Source: Deltaproteobacteria bacterium (lineage in GTDB: Bacteria > Myxococcota > Kuafuiibacteriia > Kuafuiibacteriales > Kuafuiibacteriaceae). Taken from it: a stretch of DNA of 52,607 nucleotides. Shown here piece after piece: positions 1 through 7,287 of this stretch. Each line of letters starts with the position of its first letter. The first letter of the stretch is position 1. The DNA lies in contig WYAZ01000187.1 in assembly GCA_011526105.1 (NCBI GenBank), positions 1-52,607 of the forward strand, written 5' to 3'. The notes under the pieces were generated by a model. It was given only the letters and a program-made list of their open reading frames with translations. It ran no database searches and had not been told where the DNA came from. Both the position numbers and the translations under genes were made by a program.

Positions 1-407
1 CCGGCACGAGCGTGAGTTGGTAAGCATCGCGTGCTCCTCGCTCCAGATTCGTTGCCGGTGGGCGCATGTCCCGCACCCACTCTCTCCCTCCGGTGAGTCC
101 GTGGAAAGCAGAACGGTCCACCCGTAAGCTCGCTCCAGCTGTCGGCGAGCATGTAGTTCCCGAAGGCCGTGCTCGGCGTTCGTGCCGCGCGCCTCAACCA
201 TCGAGTCTCGACCGCTCCGAGCTGCGCGGCGGTGCGGATCTCCGACCCTTTGGAGATCGAGGCGCGTAATGGGAGGTGACGATGCGGTGGGCCGAAGCTC
301 CGGCACGAAGGAAGGTGTCCATGAGGACCGTATCGCCCGTGGCGGGTCGAGGTTTCGCGGGTAGTGATGACCTGGGTCGGTGGTGACTGTGACCGCGAAT
401 CCGAGCC
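1..407. other. Gene-free left edge, no feature recognised
   Basis: Several short open frames overlap here on both strands, but they are Arg/Ser-rich, overlap one another and match no family I recognise, so I treat them as chance frames in GC-rich DNA. The stretch lies downstream of the minus-strand VOC gene that ends at 408, so it may hold that operon's terminator, but I see no clear stem followed by a T-run. A gene lying mostly outside the left edge cannot be excluded. Confidence 0.4.
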
Positions 408-824
408 TCATCGAGCCGCGAAGATCTGCCTCGGATCCTGGAAGCTCTTGAGCTCGATCGCGTTTCCCGAGGGGTCACAGAAGAACATCGTCGCCTGCTC
501 CCCCACCTGGCCGCGAAACCGGATGTGAGGCTCGATGAGAAAGCTCACGTGCCCTTTGAGGCGCTCCGCGGTGGTGTGCCACAACTCCCACGGCAAGATC
601 ACGCCGAAGTGCCGGACCGGCACCTGGTCTCCGTCCACCGCGTTGACTCGCTCTGCGGCTGTTTCCTCCGCTGACAGGTGGGCCGTGATCTGGTGTCCGA
701 AGAAGTCGAAGTCGACCCAGTGATCACTCGCTCGGCCGATGCGGCACTGAAGCACCTCCACGTAGAAGCGGCGAGCAAGCTCGAGATCGTGCACTGGGAA
801 CGCGAGATGAAACAGTGGGTTCAT
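408..824 (-). CDS. VOC (glyoxalase/dioxygenase-fold) family protein
   Basis: A 138-residue protein of the vicinal-oxygen-chelate superfamily, the single-module size typical of small glyoxalase-like proteins. It opens with the usual first beta strand and helix ([17 protein letters not shown]) and ends with the [15 protein letters not shown] strand. H6, H72 and E124 sit where the family's metal ligands normally lie, so metal binding is plausible. Its ATG overlaps the tatD stop codon as ATGA (positions 821-824), which implies translational coupling as the last gene of that unit. The family covers glyoxalases, extradiol dioxygenases and resistance proteins. The sequence resembles the uncharacterised 'glyoxalase/dioxygenase' members, and the substrate cannot be named. 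Confidence 0.88.
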   Translation of the reverse strand: MNPLFHLAFPVHDLELARRFYVEVLQCRIGRASDHWVDFDFFGHQITAHLSAEETAAERVNAVDGDQVPVRHFGVILPWELWHTTAERLKGHVSFLIEPHIRFRGQVGEQATMFFCDPSGNAIELKSFQDPRQIFAAR

Positions 825-1621
825 GCCGTGCCTCCTCCCTCAAGCGGGAGACGAAAGAACCGCCGCGCGTTTTCGTGGGTGATTCGCGCGGTCTCTTCCA
901 GCGAGAGCCCCCACAACTCGGCCAGCTTCTCGGCGGTGTGTTTGACGAAGGCGGGCTCGTTGCGCTTGCCGCGAAACGGAAGCGGCGCGAGGTACGGGCA
1001 GTCCGTCTCGACCAGCGCGCGGTCCTTTGGACAGGCCTTGGCGACCTCGCGGATCTCCTCCGCGGTCTTGAACGTCAGGATACCTGAGAACGAGAGGTAG
1101 AAGTCGAGCTCGAGGGCGGCCTCGGCGAGCCCGCGTGTGCCTGAGAAACAGTGCATCACCCCACCGATGTCTTGGGCGCGCTCCTCGCGCATGATCTGAA
1201 TGGTGTCCTCCTCGGCCTCTCGGGTGTGAATGACCACCGGCAGACTCCGCCTCTTCGCGAGCTGAAGAAATGATCGAAAGACTTCTCGTTGCTTCTCGCG
1301 CGGGCTGTGATCGTAGTGGTAGTCGAGGCCCGTCTCTCCGATGGCTACGACTTTGGGCCCGAAAGACAGCCGCTCGATCTCCTCCAGACAGGCGGCATCG
1401 ACGACTCGGGCGTCGTGCGGGTGTACGCCCACCGTCGCGTAGACGCACGGGTGCTTCGCGGCCAACGCCAAAGACGTGTAGTTGGCCTTCATCTCATCGC
1501 TCGCGCCGATGCAGACGATGTGGCTCACGCCCGCGAGTGAAGCGCGGGCCATCATCTCGTCGCGGTCGGCCTCGAAGGCGCTCGCGTCGATGTGGGCGTG
1601 GGTGTCGAAGAGACCGAGCAT
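821..1621 (-). CDS. tatD: TatD family metal-dependent hydrolase (DNase)
   Basis: A 266-residue TIM-barrel metallohydrolase of the TatD/YcfH type, a cytoplasmic 3'-5' DNase and D-aminoacyl-tRNA-deacylase-like family. The N-terminal HAH metal motif is at residues 8-10 (DTHAHID), followed by the [10 protein letters not shown] block with E96, then H132 (VVIHTR), H157 (GVMHCFSG) and the TDCPYLAP block with D207. All expected metal ligands are therefore present, and length is normal. I chose the ATG at 1621 because the family always begins right at the DTHAH strand; the open frame extends much further upstream but that part has no family similarity. A GAGG box lies about 7 bases upstream. tatD commonly neighbours holB and metG, which here are about 6 kb upstream on the same strand. 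Confidence 0.95.
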   Translation of the reverse strand: MLGLFDTHAHIDASAFEADRDEMMARASLAGVSHIVCIGASDEMKANYTSLALAAKHPCVYATVGVHPHDARVVDAACLEEIERLSFGPKVVAIGETGLDYHYDHSPREKQREVFRSFLQLAKRRSLPVVIHTREAEEDTIQIMREERAQDIGGVMHCFSGTRGLAEAALELDFYLSFSGILTFKTAEEIREVAKACPKDRALVETDCPYLAPLPFRGKRNEPAFVKHTAEKLAELWGLSLEETARITHENARRFFRLPLEGGGTA

Positions 1622-1815
1622 CAAAGACCTCGCAGGGAGTCGATGAGATGGCGCTTCTCCTCCACAGTCAAGCCGTCGCAGGTCATGCGGTGGCCTCGAG
1701 CTCCGAACGCACGCTCGGTGATGGGATGCGGGGAGTGGCCCATGAGCGAACGATACTCGGCGACTGGATGCCGTGACTCGAGCTCTCGCCTGGCCCGAGC
1801 TCTTGCCCACGACAC
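1621..1815 (-). CDS. Possible small hypothetical protein upstream of tatD
   Basis: A 64-residue frame whose TGA overlaps the tatD ATG by one base (TGATG), the arrangement expected of a translationally coupled pair. The C-terminal half (ITERAFGARGHRMTCDGLTVEE and onward) looks protein-like and its third-position GC is moderate. The N-terminal 15 residues are Arg/Ala-rich and may be non-coding, so the start is uncertain. No family recognised. The alternative is that it is a chance frame in a 570-base gap. Confidence 0.33.
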   Translation of the reverse strand: MSWARARARRELESRHPVAEYRSLMGHSPHPITERAFGARGHRMTCDGLTVEEKRHLIDSLRGL

Positions 1816-2193
1816 ACGTTGCCCGCGAGGGTGGGGTCCATCCAGGGCCGCGTCTCTGAATCGGTGTCCACTTCGTCGAACTCGCAGACCCGAAGGGCGC
1901 TGCCCGGGGACCTGAGTGGCGGTTCATACAGCCCGTGGTTACACCTGTGAAGACCCATCGCGCGTAGTAGCCCTCTTGCTCGATGGTGAGCGCGGGCGCA
2001 GCGCCGACCGAGTCGCGACCGTCGGGCAGCTTCGCGAAGCGGAAACTCGCGCAACGTTCGCGTTTGCGCGACCAAACGAAAGCGAGGGGAGACTTCAGCG
2101 CTGGCAGAAGACGGACGATCCGGCGCACCCCTGGAGCCGATGCAGCTCACGAGAAAGAGCGCGCTCGACTCAGCCCGATGATCCACATGCGTG
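1622..2193. other. 572-base gap between the propeller gene and tatD
   Basis: Apart from the possible 64-residue frame next to tatD, none of the overlapping frames here is convincing. Minus-strand frames at about 1683-2201 and 1622-2128 each have short stretches that look protein-like, with the better stretch changing frame along the way. That could be a decayed gene, but I cannot align it to any family. The segment probably also holds the tatD promoter. No clear promoter hexamers or terminator were picked out. Confidence 0.3.
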
Positions 2194-3336
2194 TTATGCA
2201 CCTCGGAGGAAGTGCATCAACGAGCGATCACCTTCGGCCGAGACCCACAGGTCGCCGCTCGCATCAAAGGCCACACCTTCGGGCTGAAGGCGCGTGGCAC
2301 CCTTCTTGGCGCGCTGCTTATCGAGTTCCGGCAGGTCGAGTGTTCCCAGCGGCTGTATCGAGTAGCCTCCGTGCTTTCCGCCGCCCTTCACCTGATAGAG
2401 CTTGCTCGATTTCGATTTCTCGTGACTCAGCGAAACGAAGCCGATGCGATTGCTTTGGTCGGAGAGCAAAGCAATGAGACCGGTCTTGGGGTCGACCTCT
2501 ACATCCGAGAGATCCTTCAATGCGGTCTTCAGCGGTGCGGGAAGCGCCAGGAATCCACGTGGCTCGAGCGTCTTGGGGTCGAAGAGCCCGAGACGTTTTG
2601 GAGATCCTTCGTGGACCGCGAGCAAGTGCGCGCGGCCGTCCGGCGACAGAGCCGCGGGCAGATACGCAAGGCCTTCGTAGCCGCGGTTCTCGTCGGTGCC
2701 GAGCTTCTCGAGCTTTCCTAGCTTTTTGGCGGTGCCCGGGACGACCTCGCCGCCCTCGAGAGTCACCGGAATGGCAAACACGTTGCGGCCGCCTTCGGTC
2801 ACGACGAGCACCCGCGACAGATCGGAGTCGAAGGTCACACCTTCCAAGTCGTCCAGTTTGACCCCGGGGATCTCGATGGCCACCGACGGAACCTGGCCAC
2901 CCTTGCCCACGGTCTTTCTCGGGATGAAGTGCAAGGCCCCGGTCTCGTCGTCCACCGCCAAGAACCCTTTGAGTGCGGCCACAAAGGTGAGCGCTGACTG
3001 CTCGGCGATCTTCGTGAAGTGCCGACTCTCGAGCGAGAAATGCGGCGCGTGGCTGGCCTTTGCGGGCTGCGCATGGGTGCCGGCCAACTCGGCGAGCAGC
3101 CGGCGCGCCTTCGGGGAGTAACGAGTCGCCTCCTTCTGATAGTGGTCGAGCAGGAAGGCTCGCTCTTCGGGTCGGATCTTCTTGCCCGCCGCGTTTCGAA
3201 GCGTCTCCACCTCTCTGAGACCCCGGGCCTTCGCAGGCAGAAGGTCCACCGCGTGTTCGAGCTTGGAGATGCTCATCGCCTCGGGAGGCGTAGCCCGAAC
3301 GCCGTCCTTTCGCCATAGGTTCGAGAGCCGCTTCAC
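2194..3336 (-). CDS. SdiA-regulated-like beta-propeller protein
   Basis: A 380-residue protein whose C-terminal 270 residues form a propeller of the SdiA-regulated/phytase-like type. Repeating blades read as 'EGVTFD..LSRVLVVTEGG', 'GYEGLAYLPAALS', 'LSDVEVDPKTGLIALLSDQSN' and 'PEGVAFDASGDLWVSAEGD'. The N-terminal ~100 residues are helical and charged, with no family match. I favour the GTG at 3336 because it overlaps the stop of the upstream lipoprotein gene as GTGA; an internal ATG at 3276 is the alternative start. No signal peptide is visible with either start. The catalytic phytase residues cannot be judged by eye, so the role could be binding only. It is coupled to the lipoprotein gene at 3333-4979, which suggests a shared function. 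Confidence 0.78.
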   Translation of the reverse strand: MKRLSNLWRKDGVRATPPEAMSISKLEHAVDLLPAKARGLREVETLRNAAGKKIRPEERAFLLDHYQKEATRYSPKARRLLAELAGTHAQPAKASHAPHFSLESRHFTKIAEQSALTFVAALKGFLAVDDETGALHFIPRKTVGKGGQVPSVAIEIPGVKLDDLEGVTFDSDLSRVLVVTEGGRNVFAIPVTLEGGEVVPGTAKKLGKLEKLGTDENRGYEGLAYLPAALSPDGRAHLLAVHEGSPKRLGLFDPKTLEPRGFLALPAPLKTALKDLSDVEVDPKTGLIALLSDQSNRIGFVSLSHEKSKSSKLYQVKGGGKHGGYSIQPLGTLDLPELDKQRAKKGATRLQPEGVAFDASGDLWVSAEGDRSLMHFLRGA

Positions 3337-4979
3337 CGCCCCGCGATTCGGAGCTCGAATAGGGTGCCGGCGTTGTCGGTCACGAAGAAGTGCTCTCCGT
3401 GCCGGGTGAGGCGGGTGGCCTGGGCGTCGATCGGACTCCGATCGGGGAATTCGACGCTCGTTGTGCATCCGGATTCCAGCTCGTGCACGAGCACGCTCGC
3501 GCACTCCTCAAAGACGGCCACGAGCAGGTCTTCCTTTCCCGGACTCTGCGAGAGCTCGAGCCCGAAGACCTTTCCGTACGGCAGGTGTCGACCGCACAAC
3601 TGGGATCGCGCGTCCCAGCAGTTCTCGGCCCGCCTCGGCACCGTGAGGCCCGTGGGCCTGAGCTCGGGCGGGCGTGCGGCGAGTGGTCCGTGAAAGGTTT
3701 GGCCATCCTTCCAACCACTGTAGAGCCAGGCCTCGCCGCTACGCTGTGCGACCAGCAGCTCGAGGACGCTCGTTCCCTCACGTCCTTGGAAGAGCTCCAG
3801 CTCGCTGCGGGAGAGGTCGCCCACACCGATGAGGCCTCCGCGGACGCCGAGCAGTTGTGGGCGCACGGGATCGCCCGAGAACGCCGCGGCCTCGAAGTCG
3901 CCGCGATCGTAGGCTCCGCCGAGGAACGCCGAATCCAGCGAAGGGGCGAGCGCGTAGCTGCCTCGGCCCCCGACCGCCATGAGCGACCCATCCGGACTCC
4001 GTGCGAGCGCGGTGCCGCCGAAGTTTGCGCTCTCTGGACCCTCGAATTCCCATCGGATGGTCGAGGACTGGAACTGATCGCCGTCGAAGACCACCTCGAG
4101 AAGGGCCCACCCACCTTCGCTGTTCCGGTCGTTGCGGAGGTGTCGAAACAAGAAGAGCAGACGATGGCTTCCCAAAGTGGAGCCCGGCTCCACAATGCCG
4201 TCCTCGAGGAGCCATCTGCTGTGATCGAGGCCTGGAAGAGCAGTCTGCTCGCGGCTGAGTCTTCGGTCGAGCTGTGGGTCGAAGGGTACACCGCGACGAA
4301 CGAAGTAGATCGCGGTGTAGCTCCAGACGAACCAGCGCTCGCCACCCACCGGCCACAGCCCGATGATATGTTCCACAAAGGGAGTACCGGGCAGCCCGAG
4401 GCCGTTCGAGAAGAGCCCACCTTCCGTAAACGGCACGAGCTCGAGCCGGAGTCGGTCCTGACATGGTTCTGAGTCGACCGGAAGCTCGAGTTCGAACGCG
4501 CCGAGGTCACCGAACGCGGAGAGTACACCGGGCAGAATCTCCTCCTTATCCGCCTTCAGAACACGAACCGTCGGTGCGAATCGGCTCAACGTCTGCCGTA
4601 CTGCAGTGATGCGTTCCGCCGAGGTAGAGACGTCTTCGCCGCGGGGCCCGCAGTCCTGCCCACTCGGCGCGTGTAAGGAGACGAGGTCGTGCGCCAGAGG
4701 CGCCACTGGGCCCGCGCCGCGTGTGAGCGCGGCCTCATCGAAGCCGAGGAGCAGCAGCAACTCGTCGTCTTCGAGCTCGATGCGGATCGTGCGCGAGATC
4801 TCGGCGTTCGGGAGCACCACCTCAGAGCGCGAGAGGTCCGGCTGGCCCCTTGCGATCACGACGAGGAGGAGGAGTTCCGCATCCGCGTATTCGTTGAGAG
4901 AGACGAAGCCAACTCGGGTCCCCTGACAAGCCGAGAGGCCGAGCGCGAAGAGCGCGCTCACGATCCCCGAGAACCTCAC
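3333..4979 (-). CDS. Hypothetical lipoprotein
   Basis: A 548-residue protein with an N-terminal hydrophobic segment and lipobox ending in LSAC at C18, so it is probably a lipid-anchored envelope protein. The body contains beta-rich stretches such as 'GGTALARSPDGSLMAVGGRGSY', which recall propeller blades, but I recognise no named family. It starts with GTG at 4979 and has a GGGG-rich stretch immediately before it. Its stop overlaps the start of the propeller gene downstream (GTGA at 3333-3336), so the two are very probably co-translated. The pair may form a secreted/cytoplasmic or secreted/secreted partnership, but no function can be inferred. Confidence 0.75.
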   Translation of the reverse strand: MRFSGIVSALFALGLSACQGTRVGFVSLNEYADAELLLLVVIARGQPDLSRSEVVLPNAEISRTIRIELEDDELLLLLGFDEAALTRGAGPVAPLAHDLVSLHAPSGQDCGPRGEDVSTSAERITAVRQTLSRFAPTVRVLKADKEEILPGVLSAFGDLGAFELELPVDSEPCQDRLRLELVPFTEGGLFSNGLGLPGTPFVEHIIGLWPVGGERWFVWSYTAIYFVRRGVPFDPQLDRRLSREQTALPGLDHSRWLLEDGIVEPGSTLGSHRLLFLFRHLRNDRNSEGGWALLEVVFDGDQFQSSTIRWEFEGPESANFGGTALARSPDGSLMAVGGRGSYALAPSLDSAFLGGAYDRGDFEAAAFSGDPVRPQLLGVRGGLIGVGDLSRSELELFQGREGTSVLELLVAQRSGEAWLYSGWKDGQTFHGPLAARPPELRPTGLTVPRRAENCWDARSQLCGRHLPYGKVFGLELSQSPGKEDLLVAVFEECASVLVHELESGCTTSVEFPDRSPIDAQATRLTRHGEHFFVTDNAGTLFELRIAGR

Positions 4980-5098
4980 CCCCTGGATGGTACCTTCTTG
5001 TCGCCCGTAGGATCAGCCTCGGGTACTCACTACCCTAGTGTCCCGTCCGAAAAGTTCAGATCACGTTCGCGCTTGTCCTTTTCGCCCTTGGCCGACGC

Positions 5099-5149
5099 GC
5101 GGCCTGCGGCCGCCCTTTCGGGCTCCTCGGTCATTGGGGGCCTAGCCCC
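5099..5149. terminator. Cluster of three GC-rich hairpins
   Basis: Three short inverted repeats lie in a row between the minus-strand ARPP-1 gene (stop at 5164) and the next minus-strand gene: GCGGCC/GGCCGC with a 3-base loop at 5099-5113, GCCC/GGGC with a 4-base loop at 5112-5123, and GGGGC/GCCCC with a 3-base loop at 5137-5149. No T-run follows, so if this terminates transcription it is not a classical intrinsic terminator. A repetitive extragenic element is the alternative. Confidence 0.35.
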
Positions 5150-5163
5150 GCCGGGCCCGCGCC

Positions 5164-6144
5164 CTACTTGGTGCGTTTCTTCTTGATGTATGTGGAGCGG
5201 ACCTTCTTGTCCGTTTCGAGGTCGGTGGTCTCGTTGCTCACGCTCTCTGCGTTCTCCTTCTGAACGCCTCGGGTGCCGAGCGAGGCCTTTGAGTTCACCT
5301 CCGGTGCGGCCATGGCTTCGTCCATGAACGCCTTGCCGGCCTTCTTGCCTAGCTTTGGGGCCTTTGGATCCACCTGATGTTCGAGCGCCTCGAGGATGTA
5401 CGCCGAGAGCAATTTCTCCTTTAGGTCTGCGAACAGCGGCGGATTACCCATGAGGTCCGCCACCTGAATCTCGCCGTTCACTGCGAATATCATCCCCGAG
5501 ATCGGTCGGCTGGGCAGGAGCTTCTCGAGCTCGCTTCGGTGGCTCGCGATCTGCCTTCGAACCTTGGCGTTCTGAATCGTCCTCCGGTAGGTCTCGGTCT
5601 CGTTCGAGGTCCCTTGCTCGGCGTTCTTCCGCGCGACCTCCGCCCACACTCGGTCCTGACGACCGGTCATCGCAGCCTCTTGGAGCCTGAGGTGAGCCAC
5701 CGCGCCGGACGCCGCGAACTGCATCTTCTGCCCGTTCCACCGGCCCTGTTCGACGCAGAAGACGGCGACCTTGTGCCACTTGCCGTCCTTGGGGACCACC
5801 GTGTCGGCCTGGATGATGCGATCTTGCTTGCCGCCCAAGATCATCTCGCCACCGAGCAAGAAGACCGGCTGCTCCCCTGCGTTCTTGACCTCGACCTCGG
5901 CGACGGTGGCCTCGTCGGATTGTCCGTTGAGCTCGCGGATGTGGAGCGTCTTCTTGGCGAGGCCGGTCTCGAGCAGGGTGTAGCGCTGAAAGGGGCCGGT
6001 CTCGGCGCTCATCACCGGGATGAGGGTGATGTTGTGAAAGCTGATGGGGTCTCCGTAGTCTAGAGGCTTTGCGTCCTCGTTTCCTGCGCTCGCGGGTGGT
6101 GCGAGGGCAGTGAGAGCCAGAAGAGAGAGCGACCATCGTTTCAT
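5164..6144 (-). CDS. ARPP-1 / DUF6569 family secreted protein
   Basis: A 326-residue protein with a cleavable-looking signal peptide (about residues 1-20, ending in PPASAG). The central region carries the ARPP-1 (DUF6569) signature: 'GEQPVFLLGGEMILGGKQDR' followed by an IIQADTVVP strand and the 'KWHKVAVFCVEQGRW' block. The family is named from its association with ADP-ribosylglycohydrolase and rhodanese-phosphatase genes and has no established biochemical role. A GGAGG box lies about 8 bases before the ATG. The tail after about residue 270 is Lys/Glu-rich and probably disordered. The gene lies 81 bases downstream of the HEAT-repeat gene on the same strand and may share its transcript. Confidence 0.85.
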   Translation of the reverse strand: MKRWSLSLLALTALAPPASAGNEDAKPLDYGDPISFHNITLIPVMSAETGPFQRYTLLETGLAKKTLHIRELNGQSDEATVAEVEVKNAGEQPVFLLGGEMILGGKQDRIIQADTVVPKDGKWHKVAVFCVEQGRWNGQKMQFAASGAVAHLRLQEAAMTGRQDRVWAEVARKNAEQGTSNETETYRRTIQNAKVRRQIASHRSELEKLLPSRPISGMIFAVNGEIQVADLMGNPPLFADLKEKLLSAYILEALEHQVDPKAPKLGKKAGKAFMDEAMAAPEVNSKASLGTRGVQKENAESVSNETTDLETDKKVRSTYIKKKRTK

Positions 6145-6225
6145 TGGGACCTCCGGGCGGCCCCACTGGGCGCCCAGCGCGACAACTCGCGACGCGGCCG
6201 CTCTTCATCCCTTATGACAAAGGTC

Positions 6226-7287
6226 TTACAACTGAGCGGTTCGTCGTCGGATCCCGCGCCGAGCTTCCGCGGCCAGACGCCGGTCCTGGTTGCGGGCCAG
6301 CACTTCGAGCACACGGTCGACCTCGGGACCCTTGAACATCGCGAGCGCCCGAAGGGCCTCGAGCCGCATCTCTGGCTCCGTAGCTTCGTCGCGCGCGAGT
6401 GCAAAGAAGAACTCCCGGTCGGAGTGGCGCGCGAGCAGTCCCAGCGCTTTGATGGCAAAACTGCGGGCGCGGTCTTTGGGATCTTTGGCCGCGGTCTCGA
6501 GCAGCTCGTAGCCTGCGGTGATGCGGTGCTCGCCGATCAAGCTCAGCGCATAAGCCCGTTCCTGCGAGTTGCGCGCTTTTGCTCTCGACACCAGACGTTC
6601 GCCTGCTTCGCGCTCTCCAAGCGCGTAGAGCACCCCGAGCGCGGTAAGTCGATCCGGCCAGCCCACAAACAAGCCCCGGGCCATGCGTGCGAGCGGCGGG
6701 ATCGCGTCCGCATGACCGAGCCTTCGAAGTCCCTCACAGGCGGTGACTCGGTGCCGCTCGGAACCCAGCGCCTCCACGAGCACCGGGAGCCCGCGCGCAT
6801 CTCGAAACTGGGCGAGCGCATAGGCGACTTCGAAGCGAACATCGAAGTCGGGATCCTCGATCGCCTCACCCAGTGCGTTGATGGTGGCCGGGTCTTTCCA
6901 GTCGCCGAGGGCCGCCGCCGCTTCTCGGCGCACGATGACCGCGCGGTCGCCGAGCATCCCCTCGAGGCGCCGCGCGCCGGCCGCCTGCGGAGGGAGGACG
7001 CCGAGCAGCACCGCGGACTCCGCGCGCACATCATCGTCGTCGTCCGAGCTGAGCGTGAGTGCGCGTTCGAACAGGGCGCCGCTCGGCGCGAAGACCTCGC
7101 GATGCACCAGCGCCGCGGCGGCTTCGAGGCTCGCCGCGCGAACGGGAGGTTCTTCGTGGTAGAGGCCTTGGCGGAGCTCTCGCTCGACGTCGGTTCGACC
7201 CTCGAGGTCGTGATCGTCCTCGGCGGTGAGGGCAGCCAGGGCTCGAATGACCTCGGCCTTGGAGGGGCTCATGGAAGAAGCGGTCAC
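6226..7287 (-). CDS. HEAT-repeat protein
   Basis: A 353-residue all-helical protein made of roughly ten HEAT/PBS-lyase-like repeats. Recurring patterns such as 'VIVRREAAAALGDWKDPATI' and 'FDVRFEVAYALAQFRDARGL' alternate about every 30-35 residues. No signal peptide and no catalytic motif are visible; such scaffolds bind partner proteins. The GTG at 7287 overlaps the metG stop as GTGA, which is why I prefer it; an ATG five codons further in (7272) is the alternative, and neither has a good Shine-Dalgarno box. It is the third gene of the holB-metG unit. A link to DNA polymerase loading or tRNA charging is not supported by anything but position. Confidence 0.87.
   Translation of the reverse strand: MTASSMSPSKAEVIRALAALTAEDDHDLEGRTDVERELRQGLYHEEPPVRAASLEAAAALVHREVFAPSGALFERALTLSSDDDDDVRAESAVLLGVLPPQAAGARRLEGMLGDRAVIVRREAAAALGDWKDPATINALGEAIEDPDFDVRFEVAYALAQFRDARGLPVLVEALGSERHRVTACEGLRRLGHADAIPPLARMARGLFVGWPDRLTALGVLYALGEREAGERLVSRAKARNSQERAYALSLIGEHRITAGYELLETAAKDPKDRARSFAIKALGLLARHSDREFFFALARDEATEPEMRLEALRALAMFKGPEVDRVLEVLARNQDRRLAAEARRGIRRRTAQL

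Noticed and set aside
1622-2128. N-terminal extension of tatD by about 169 codons
   Set aside because: TatD proteins begin at the DTHAH strand; the extension lacks family similarity.
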